A stretch of 5,765 bases of DNA from positions 1 through 5,765 of the forward strand of contig DASROJ010000386.1 in the NCBI GenBank assembly GCA_035646975.1, given 5' to 3'. The notes beneath the pieces were generated by a model, which worked only from the letters and a program-made list of their open reading frames with translations, was not told where the DNA came from and did no database searches. This document shows, one piece after another, positions 1 to 5,765 of this stretch (position 1 is its first letter; the number at the start of each line of letters is the position of its first letter). Source of the DNA: DASROJ01 sp035646975 (lineage in GTDB: Bacteria > Acidobacteriota > Polarisedimenticolia > JACPZX01 > DASXTC01). Made by a program: the position numbers and the translations under genes.

Positions 1-1002
1 GTACCGGAGGGCGTTGGACAGCAGATAGTCGAACCCTTCCAGCACGTTGACGATGTAGACGTCGCCCACCGAGATACCGACCAGGCCCGCCCCGGGCGCC
101 ACGCCGCGGTAATACCCGCCGCTGGCGCTTCCGGTTCCGGCGGCGATGCCGGCGCCGAAAGTTCCGTGGCCGAGCACCAGGTCGGTGTTCGGCAGCCCCT
201 CGGTATAGGCCGGCGGAAGAAAGGCCGCCGGGTTGCCCGCGGCGGTGTGAACGCGGACGTTCTGCAGGACCTTCGAGCCGAACGGCAGATCGGGGTGCGT
301 CGCGTCGATGCCCGTGTCGACGAAGGCGATCGTCACCCCGCGTCCGTCGAACGGCAACCCGAGTGTCGTCCGCATGGCCGGGTCCGCCTCGGCCTGTCTG
401 ACGCCGATGAACTCGAGCGACTCGTGGGTCACCCAGGTCAGCAGCCGGTCCTGCCAGATCGAACGGACGTGCGCGAACGCCGCCACCGCGATGATCTGGT
501 CTTTTGTCGCGTTGACGACCACCATCGGCAGGTTGGCGAAGACCGTGCCACCGGTGATGCCGATCGAGCGCAGGTCGTTGAGGTCGAGCGCGGTGGGCAT
601 CGACTGGTAGGTGATGATGACACCGATGGCGGATGTGTCGGGAAGCGTGACGAGCAGATTCAGCAGACTGAGGTCGATCGAAGGACCGGAGCCGGTCTTG
701 TTGAATGTGATCCCGCCCACATCGTTGAACCGGATGCCGCCCACGTCGTTGAAGCGGATCCCCGACGTATCGGAGAACAGCAGCCCGCCGACATCGTTGA
801 ACCGGATCCCGCCGACATCGTTGAACCGGATGCCGCCCACATCGTTGAAGCGGATGCCCCCCACGTCATTGAACCTGATGCCGGCCGCGGTGTCCCAACG
901 GTAGGTGGAGGCGGGTGTGACGTACGCGTCGGGCAGGGCAGACGAGGTAATGCCCACGCACAACGCCAGTCCGAGGGCTGCTGTCCGGATCGATCGAATC
1001 AC
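1..1002 (-). CDS. Secreted S8 family (subtilisin-like) serine protease, N-terminal part; runs off the left edge
   Basis: This frame is open from a GTG start at 1002 to base 1, giving 334 residues with the C-terminus missing. Order of parts: a signal peptide (about 1-22, Arg at 3 and 6, hydrophobic core, likely cleavage after Ser-Ser-Ala22); tandem octapeptides (40-103); a propeptide-like region (about 110-190) with alternating hydrophobic strands; then the catalytic domain. The catalytic Asp is D229 in FVDTGIDATHPDL and the catalytic His is H279 in GHGTFGAGIAAG. The block GVAPGAGLVGISVGD (300-314) is the usual S8 segment after the His. The oxyanion Asn and nucleophilic Ser would lie beyond the edge, so activity cannot be confirmed. 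S8 enzymes are endopeptidases made as exported zymogens. GTG 1002 is preferred over an in-frame GTG at 1011 because GGAG lies 8 nt upstream of it. A promoter-like TATAAT precedes the gene, so it may be its own transcription unit. The family call is firm; the substrate is unknown. Confidence 0.93.
   Translation of the reverse strand, partial: MIRSIRTAALGLALCVGITSSALPDAYVTPASTYRWDTAAGIRFNDVGGIRFNDVGGIRFNDVGGIRFNDVGGLLFSDTSGIRFNDVGGIRFNDVGGITFNKTGSGPSIDLSLLNLLVTLPDTSAIGVIITYQSMPTALDLNDLRSIGITGGTVFANLPMVVVNATKDQIIAVAAFAHVRSIWQDRLLTWVTHESLEFIGVRQAEADPAMRTTLGLPFDGRGVTIAFVDTGIDATHPDLPFGSKVLQNVRVHTAAGNPAAFLPPAYTEGLPNTDLVLGHGTFGAGIAAGTGSASGGYYRGVAPGAGLVGISVGDVYIVNVLEGFDYLLSNALRY
694..885 (-). repeat. 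Eight tandem 24-bp units encoding octapeptides of consensus GGIRFNDV
   Basis: Within the protease leader (residues 40-103) eight consecutive 8-residue units follow each other without gaps: AGIRFNDV, GGIRFNDV three times, GGLLFSDT, SGIRFNDV, GGIRFNDV and GGITFNKT. The central Phe is invariant, and Gly2 and the Asn/Asp positions are nearly so. Among the well-conserved units the DNA differs almost only at wobble positions (GGC/GGG, CGC/CGG, GAT/GAC, GTG/GTC). The units are therefore not a fresh slippage product and the peptide appears to be maintained by selection. The block lies between the signal peptide and the propeptide-like region, so it should be exported. The period of eight with alternating hydrophobic residues (I, F, V) would suit a small beta-rich or solenoid-like structure, which is inference. 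I do not recognise it as a named domain. Confidence 0.92.
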
Positions 1003-1007
1003 CGCAC

Positions 1008-1014
1008 TCACTCC
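1008..1014 (-). promoter_or_regulatory. Ribosome binding site that decides the protease start
   Basis: On the minus strand GGAGTGA (1014 to 1008) contains a GGAG Shine-Dalgarno core whose last base is 8 nt upstream of GTG 1002. The alternative in-frame GTG at 1011 overlaps this core and has no comparable purine-rich site ahead of it, so the start at 1002 is favoured. Confidence 0.6.
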
Positions 1015-1068
1015 AGGCTGCTCGAGGCCGGCTTCTCGGGGCGCCTCCGGGTCGGGACGGTGGGCATC

Positions 1069-1100
1069 ATTATACTCCGACAGCCCGCCGGAGCCGACAA
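1069..1100 (-). promoter_or_regulatory. Candidate sigma70-type promoter for the protease gene
   Basis: A perfect -10 hexamer TATAAT occupies 1074 to 1069 on the minus strand and stands out in a very GC-rich gap. Upstream, TTGTCG (1100 to 1095) matches four of six bases of TTGACA, but the spacing is 20 nt instead of about 17. The -35 is therefore weak, or the promoter depends on an activator. Initiation would fall near 1062, leaving an untranslated leader of about 60 nt before GTG 1002. The position, just after the regulator gene and ahead of the protease, supports a real promoter. The evidence is motif plus location only. Confidence 0.45.
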
Positions 1101-1116
1101 GAATCCCTCCCGCCGG

Positions 1117-4100
1117 TCACCGGCCCGACGGCTTGGGTCCCTTCCCCGCACTCGATCCCGAGATCGCCTTCTGGTAGGTGGCGCGGGTTTCGGCCATCGG
1201 GCTGAGCCCCAGCTCACGCTTCAGCTCCTCCGTCAGCCTGGCGAACTCCCGCTCCACCGCCGCGCGGTTGCCCATCGCGGCAAGCGTCTCCATCAGCAGG
1301 CAGGAGGCCTCCTCGCTCATCGCGTCCAGACGGCAGAGCCGCTCGTAGCATTCCCGGGTCTCCTCCAGGCTGCCGGCCGCGCGGTGCAGGGCGCCCGCCT
1401 CGACGAGCGCCGCGCCCAGCAGGTCGCGATACCGGCTCCTGGGCGCCTCGACCCATTCGTCGTAATCCTCCTCGAGGAACTCGCCACGGTACAGATCGAT
1501 GGCCTCCCGGTACGAGAGCAGGGCGCCCTTCCGATCGCCGGTGCGCGTCCTGCGGCGCGCTTCCGCCACGGCGCGCTCGAAGACATCGGTGTCGATCCGC
1601 CACTTGTAGGCCGGGTTCAGCAGGTAAGCCCCTTTTTCGAACAGGATGAAATTCTTGCTGACGTTGTGAGAGAAGTTCAGCGCCTTCCGAAGATAGGAAA
1701 TCGTCGGGTGGAAGTTCTTGTCGATGAGGCCGGGCCGCGCGTCCTTCCAGAATGTGTCGATGATCCTGTCCTTGGTGGCGCGGTGGTCCCTTGCCGAGCC
1801 GAGATAACAGAGTATCTTCAGCGCCTTCTTGAGCACCCACGCCGAGGCGGGAATCTGCCGCAGCTCGTCGCGGTAGACCTCGACCCGTCCGAGCATGTTC
1901 ACCGTCAGGTCGTACCCGCCCAGCGCGCCGCCGATCGTCGTGCTGCGCGTGGGCATCGGCGGAGCGCCGACGATGCCAGGGGCCGAACCGCCCAGACCGG
2001 CCACCAGCTCGAGCAAAGGTCCGCTCGAGGCGATACGCCGGGCCATGTTCACGTAACCATGACGCTCCACCAGCTCCAGCGATTCGCCCGCCGCCTGCCC
2101 GGCGCCCTTCTTGTCGCCCGACAGGAGTCTTGCCTGAGCCAGCAGCAGACCGGCCTCGGCTTCCTGGAATCTGAACGATATCCCCCGATAGAGATCCCTG
2201 GCCCGGTCGAGCGACTCGATCGAACCCGGGATGTCGCCCGACGCCAGCCGGGCCTTGCCCGCCAGCAGCAATGCGGGGGCCAGCCGGTCGGCAGATGCCT
2301 CCGCGCGCGAAGACAGGATCTCCTCGGCGACCCGCAGCGCTTCCCGTGTCGCCCCGCCGGCAAGCATCAGCAGGACCTCCTCCTCTCGAAGTCCCCCCTC
2401 GAGCTCATGCAATCCCAGCTCGGTGAAGATCTGCCGCGCCCCGGCGTATTTCCCCCGCGCTCCGGAGAGGTCTGCCGTCTCGCGGAGCAGGTTTCCCTGC
2501 GCCTCGAGCACGTCGGCCTGCAGCGCGCGGAGGCGATACTTGTTCGTGATCTCCAGCGCGTCATCGAGGTGACCGGCCGCGTCACGGTACTCGCCCCGCA
2601 GTATCGCGATGCGCGCCACGTTGAGGCTGGCCGTGGCGCTGTCGGACCCGAGCAGCGGCTCCCCCTCCTCCCCGGCGCTCAGCAAGATGCGGAAGTAATC
2701 CATCGCCTTGTCGTACTCCCCGCGCATCGCGTAGGGCAGGCCGAGATTGTGCGCCACCTTGCGGACGAGCGGCGTGTCGCCCGCTCTTCGCGCCAGATCG
2801 AGTGCCTGCCGCCAGCCTTCCATCGCGGCCTCGTACCGCCCGGAACGGTAGGCGGCCACGGAGACGGTGTTGAGAATCCTGGCTCGCAGGCGCGGACCCG
2901 CATCGCCCGCCAGCCGGAGTGACTCATCGGCGTGCCGCACCGCGCCGTCGAGATCGCCCAGACGCATCCGGACATAGGCGAGCCCCTGCAGCCCTTCGGC
3001 TCGCTCGTGCGGCTGGAGATCGGGGGCGGCCAGACCACGCTCGAAATGGACGAGCGCGGCGGAGTAATCTCCGGTGATGCGCGAGATCTCCCCTTGAAGG
3101 AGATCCGTCCGGGGCCGTACCGGGCCGAGCGCCTTGAGCGACGCGCAGGCGGCCCGCACGGTCTCGATCATGCCGTGCTCGATGAGGTTGAACCCTTCGC
3201 GCGACAGCAGGCTGTCGAGCGCCTCCGGGTCGCCCCCCTGCACGTAGTGATAGAGCGCCGGGGCGATTTCGCCGCGCTGCTCGAAACAGCGCGCGTAGCT
3301 CAGGTGCAGCCCTTTCGCCAGCGCCTCTCCTTCCACCTGGTGCAGCTTGCGCAGCATGAACTCGCGGAACAACGGGTGATAGGTGTAGTCATCCGTGCGG
3401 CCGGCGAGCGGAACGATGAACAGGTTTCGCCGCAGGAGACTCTGCAGAATCCCGCGAACGGGCAGGTCGGCCAGCACGCGGGAGCAGATTTCCGGCTCGA
3501 GGATCGCCGGCAACGACGACTGCCGCAGGAACCGCTGGACCTCCTCGGTCTCTCCGGCCAGCACCCCTTCGCTGAAATAGTCGAAGATCTCCTCCTGGGT
3601 GCGGGCGAATATCTCCTCGTGCAGCGGGCCGATGTTCCGGGCGAGGCCCGCCTCGTCCTGCCGGAGCAGCTGGAGCGCCGTGACCCAGCCCTGGGTCCGG
3701 TCCTGCAGCGACTTGACCGCCTCGGGGTCCAGCGGCAGGCCCAGCACCTTGGTGATGAGCGTGCTGGTCTCTTCTTCCGAAAAAAGCAGATCGTCCCGGC
3801 CGATCAGGTTGAGCATCCCCTTGGACTTGAGCTGGGTCACCCCGATGTCCGGCGCCGTCCGGCTGATCAGCACGATGTGCAGAGAATCGGGAAGGTATGC
3901 GACAAGGCGGCGCACCGCCCGCAGGATCACCTCGCTGCCGTCGAGGTGGTGAAAGTCGTCCAGCACCAGGACCGTGCGGGCGGACAGCGCCTCGTTTGCG
4001 TCGGTGATCAGGACGTCGACGAACCGGTCCACCCCCTCGGGCCGGGACGACAGATCGTTGAGCGTCGTGGCCGCCAGCCGGCCGAACTCCGGGTTGCGCT

Positions 4101-4392
4101 CGCGGATCGCGTCGATGATGTAACGGAAGAAGATGTTCGGATCCCGATCGGAGGGATCCAGACTGTACCAGACCGACTCGAGGTGGCTGGTTCTCAGGTG
4201 GTCGGCGACCAGCGTCGTCTTTCCGTACCCCGCGCCGGCCACCACCACCGTGACGCGCCGCTGGAGGTTTTCCAGCCCCTCCTTGAGCCGGTCGATCAGT
4301 CGTGCCCTTCGGAGGATCGCCAGTCCGGGCGCCGGGGCCAGCATCTTGACCCGCAGCAGCGGAATGGAGGCGATCGGAGGCGGCGGGGGCAT
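1117..4392 (-). CDS. MalT-like STAND ATPase/TPR transcriptional regulator with C-terminal winged helix and BTAD domain
   Basis: A complete protein of 1091 residues. The P-loop is AGAGYGKTT (52-60), close to the MalT form, and Walker B is TVLVLDDFHHL (140-150) with D145 and D146. VLISRTAPD (174-182), GWVTALQLL (235-243) and YHPLFREFMLRKL (338-350) are typical of the MalT-type ATPase and its following helical module. Residues about 430-790 are a string of TPR-like helix pairs, usually the inducer- or partner-sensing arm. Residues about 826-930 resemble an OmpR/SARP winged helix, and about 934-1079 match the bacterial transcriptional activator domain (BTAD). STAND regulators usually switch from an ADP-bound monomer to an ATP-bound oligomer on signal binding, so this is probably a cytoplasmic signal-dependent activator. 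The start at 4392 keeps LLRVKM (12-17), which matches the usual N-terminal LLRTKL-like motif of the family; Met17 would cut into it. The ATG shares its A with the stop of the solute-binding protein gene. Ligand and targets are unknown. Confidence 0.93.
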   Translation of the reverse strand: MPPPPPIASIPLLRVKMLAPAPGLAILRRARLIDRLKEGLENLQRRVTVVVAGAGYGKTTLVADHLRTSHLESVWYSLDPSDRDPNIFFRYIIDAIRERNPEFGRLAATTLNDLSSRPEGVDRFVDVLITDANEALSARTVLVLDDFHHLDGSEVILRAVRRLVAYLPDSLHIVLISRTAPDIGVTQLKSKGMLNLIGRDDLLFSEEETSTLITKVLGLPLDPEAVKSLQDRTQGWVTALQLLRQDEAGLARNIGPLHEEIFARTQEEIFDYFSEGVLAGETEEVQRFLRQSSLPAILEPEICSRVLADLPVRGILQSLLRRNLFIVPLAGRTDDYTYHPLFREFMLRKLHQVEGEALAKGLHLSYARCFEQRGEIAPALYHYVQGGDPEALDSLLSREGFNLIEHGMIETVRAACASLKALGPVRPRTDLLQGEISRITGDYSAALVHFERGLAAPDLQPHERAEGLQGLAYVRMRLGDLDGAVRHADESLRLAGDAGPRLRARILNTVSVAAYRSGRYEAAMEGWRQALDLARRAGDTPLVRKVAHNLGLPYAMRGEYDKAMDYFRILLSAGEEGEPLLGSDSATASLNVARIAILRGEYRDAAGHLDDALEITNKYRLRALQADVLEAQGNLLRETADLSGARGKYAGARQIFTELGLHELEGGLREEEVLLMLAGGATREALRVAEEILSSRAEASADRLAPALLLAGKARLASGDIPGSIESLDRARDLYRGISFRFQEAEAGLLLAQARLLSGDKKGAGQAAGESLELVERHGYVNMARRIASSGPLLELVAGLGGSAPGIVGAPPMPTRSTTIGGALGGYDLTVNMLGRVEVYRDELRQIPASAWVLKKALKILCYLGSARDHRATKDRIIDTFWKDARPGLIDKNFHPTISYLRKALNFSHNVSKNFILFEKGAYLLNPAYKWRIDTDVFERAVAEARRRTRTGDRKGALLSYREAIDLYRGEFLEEDYDEWVEAPRSRYRDLLGAALVEAGALHRAAGSLEETRECYERLCRLDAMSEEASCLLMETLAAMGNRAAVEREFARLTEELKRELGLSPMAETRATYQKAISGSSAGKGPKPSGR

Positions 4393-4410
4393 CAGTGGTT
4401 CTGGTTCTCC
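4390..4410 (-). promoter_or_regulatory. TGATG stop/start overlap coupling the solute-binding protein and regulator genes
   Basis: The TGA of the upstream gene (4394-4392) and the ATG of the regulator (4392-4390) share one base. The nearest Shine-Dalgarno-like core is GGAG at 4410 to 4407, 14 nt before the ATG, which is further than optimal. Initiation on the regulator therefore probably relies on ribosomes finishing the upstream gene. The arrangement implies one mRNA for both genes. Confidence 0.7.
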
Positions 4411-5765
4411 GCGCCGGGCCTGCCCGGCCTCAGTTGCCAGGCCGGCAGACCCGCGATGGCGCTGCGCGGGGTCATCACGACGTTTTCGAGCCTCGCGCTG
4501 GCCGCGTTGACACGCATCTTTTCGAACAGCACCGTGAGCGGCTGCTCCTGGTGAAACAGCCGCTGCGCCTTGACCCAGAGATCCCGCGCTTTCACGCTGT
4601 CGGACTCGGAGCGCGCCTTGTCGATCAGATCGTCCATCGCGGGGCTGGACCAGGAGCCGTAGTTGTACCCCCCGTCGATCGCGGAAGTGTGAAGCAGCGA
4701 CTTGAGGTCGACCTTCGTGGCCTCCCGCTGCTGCCCGATGAACGCCTCGAAGTCGTGCTTCTCGTGGCCGGCGACGAACGCGCCCCATTCGATGACCCGC
4801 GGGCGCGCGTCCACCCCGACCTTGCGCAGCTGCGCCTGCAGCAGCACCGCCACGTCGTTGCGCAGCTTGCTTCCCTGGTTCGACTCGAGAGTGAACTGGA
4901 AGGCGCGCCCCGCGCGATCGAGGATGCCGTCGCCGTCGGTGTCCTTCCATCCTGCCGCGGCCAGCAGCCGGCGCGCCTCGGCCGGGTCGTAGGCAAGCGG
5001 CGACATCTCCGCGTCGTGCTCCCAGAACAAGGACAGCACCGGGCTCGCGCCGACGCTTCCCAGGTGGTACAGCAGCCCCTCCACGATCGCCTGCCTGTCG
5101 ATCGCCATGGTCAGCGCGCGCCGCACGTCGGCGCTGGAGAACAGGGGTGAGCGGGTGTTCCAGCAGATGTAAGTCCAGGAAAGGTCGTGCAGCGTGGTGA
5201 GCTTCAGCGCGGGGTTGGCGGCCAGACGCGCCACCTGGTTCGGGGGCACGTTTTCCATCAGGTCGATGCGACCCGACTCCAGCTCCGCGAGCAGCGTGTT
5301 CTCGTCGGGGATCACGCGGAACACGGCGCGGGCGATCGCCGGCGGTTCGCCGGCATAGCGATCGTTTCTCTCCAGCTCGATGGTCTCGTTCTGCCGGTAC
5401 GAGGCCAGCCGGTAGGGACCGGAGACCACCGGCGCGTCGGTGAACGGGGTCTTCGCCCAGTCCGAAAACGGCACGGCGGTGTACCGGCTCTGAGGCAGGA
5501 TGTTGCCTTCCACCGCGTCCATCAGCTGGTACGGGTAGCGGCGGGTGAACTTGTAGACGACCGTGTGATCATCCACGGCGCTCACCGAGGCGATGAACTC
5601 TTTCACGTCACGCCCCACCCATCCCACCTCGGGGCTGCTGGCCGCCTTGTGCGAGAAGATGACGTCGCGCGCGGTCACGGGAGTCTGATCGCTCCAGCGC
5701 GCCCGCCCGTCAAGGTGGAATGTCAGGGAGAGCCCGTCGGCCGACAGATCCCAGCTGCTGGCCAG
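4392..5765 (-). CDS. Family 5 extracellular solute-binding protein of an ABC transporter (peptide/nickel type), C-terminal 457 residues
   Basis: The frame is open to the right edge, so the N-terminus (signal peptide, possible lipobox and first strands) is missing. The first visible residues, with WDLSADGLSLTFHLDGRARWSD then TPVTARDVIFSHK, match the conserved early motif of SBP_bac_5 proteins. The start is therefore upstream and not the GTG near 5678. Further family signs are VSGPYRLASYRQNETIELERNDRY, FRVIPDENTLLAELESGRIDL, the segment ending in DVRRALTMAIDRQAIVEGLL, and the C-lobe NYGSWSSPAMDDLIDKA. An acidic loop DTDGDGILD (4943-4917) resembles a calcium-binding loop and occurs in some members. 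Such proteins bind oligopeptides, dipeptides, nickel or opines outside the cell and deliver them to an inner-membrane permease. No permease or ATPase gene is in the window. The substrate cannot be assigned from sequence. The stop overlaps the regulator start, which suggests shared expression. Confidence 0.92.
   Translation of the reverse strand: MASSWDLSADGLSLTFHLDGRARWSDQTPVTARDVIFSHKAASSPEVGWVGRDVKEFIASVSAVDDHTVVYKFTRRYPYQLMDAVEGNILPQSRYTAVPFSDWAKTPFTDAPVVSGPYRLASYRQNETIELERNDRYAGEPPAIARAVFRVIPDENTLLAELESGRIDLMENVPPNQVARLAANPALKLTTLHDLSWTYICWNTRSPLFSSADVRRALTMAIDRQAIVEGLLYHLGSVGASPVLSLFWEHDAEMSPLAYDPAEARRLLAAAGWKDTDGDGILDRAGRAFQFTLESNQGSKLRNDVAVLLQAQLRKVGVDARPRVIEWGAFVAGHEKHDFEAFIGQQREATKVDLKSLLHTSAIDGGYNYGSWSSPAMDDLIDKARSESDSVKARDLWVKAQRLFHQEQPLTVLFEKMRVNAASARLENVVMTPRSAIAGLPAWQLRPGRPGAENQNH

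Noticed and set aside
694..885. Tandem 24-bp repeats as a CRISPR array or iteron block
   Set aside because: There are no spacers, the units are contiguous and in coding phase, and they vary at synonymous positions, so they are protein-coding repeats.
1112..1124. GCCGG-TGA-CCGGC palindrome at the regulator stop codon as a terminator
   Set aside because: The stem is only five base pairs with a three-base loop, and no T-rich tract follows on the minus strand. Such short GC palindromes are common in this composition.
166..2922. 918-codon open frame on the plus strand
   Set aside because: It lies antisense in exact codon register to the regulator and protease genes. It stays open because TTA, CTA and TCA codons are rare in the sense genes. 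The product is rich in Arg, Gln and Pro with no recognisable domain, and its repeats are only the mirror of the octapeptide repeat.
4507..4512. TTGACA on the plus strand as a -35 box
   Set aside because: No -10-like hexamer occurs at suitable distance, it lies inside the solute-binding protein gene, and there is no plus-strand gene for it to serve.
2932..4554. 540-codon open frame on the plus strand
   Set aside because: It lies mostly antisense and in register to the MalT-like ATPase and early TPR region of the regulator, which has clear family motifs. Composition is that of a GC-rich shadow frame.
4393..4950. N-terminal extension of the regulator frame up to 4950
   Set aside because: The frame is open, but the extra residues are an Arg/Gly/Ala-rich out-of-frame reading of the solute-binding protein gene. 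The family N-terminal motif begins just after the ATG at 4392.
4395..5150. 251-codon plus-strand frame opposite the solute-binding protein
   Set aside because: Antisense shadow of a gene with clear family 5 motifs; no domain-like sequence and no ribosome binding site evident.

Overview
The window comes from a GC-rich bacterial genome. Third codon positions are strongly G/C-biased, and the Leu/Ser codons TTA, CTA and TCA are rare enough that the opposite strand stays open for long distances. Three real protein genes are present, all on the minus strand, and they fill almost the whole window. No RNA genes, mobile elements, CRISPR arrays or integration scars were seen. The protein types (a very large STAND-ATPase/TPR regulator with a C-terminal BTAD domain, a secreted subtilase and a family 5 solute-binding protein) would suit an Acidobacteriota-like or similar soil or sediment lineage. 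That placement is an inference from gene style, not a sequence match.

In the direction of transcription (high to low coordinates) the layout is as follows. (1) 5765-4392 is the C-terminal 457 residues of a family 5 extracellular solute-binding protein (peptide/nickel/opine ABC type); its N-terminus lies beyond the right edge. (2) 4392-1117 is a complete 1091-residue regulator: a MalT-like P-loop ATPase, a TPR superhelix, then an OmpR-type winged helix and a BTAD domain. Its ATG overlaps the stop codon of gene 1 (TGATG), so the two are probably co-transcribed and translationally coupled. (3) A 114-bp gap (1116-1003) carries a perfect TATAAT box. (4) 1002-1 is the N-terminal 334 residues of a secreted S8 (subtilisin-like) protease, running off the left edge. 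It has a signal peptide, eight tandem octapeptide units of consensus GGIRFNDV, an inhibitor/propeptide-like region, and the catalytic Asp and His regions. The catalytic Ser lies outside the window.

A working model (inference) is a peptide-acquisition neighbourhood: a secreted protease makes peptides, a family 5 binding protein captures them, and the coupled STAND/BTAD regulator adjusts expression. The most unusual visible feature is the octapeptide repeat in the protease leader. Its units differ mostly at synonymous positions, which points to selection on the peptide itself.
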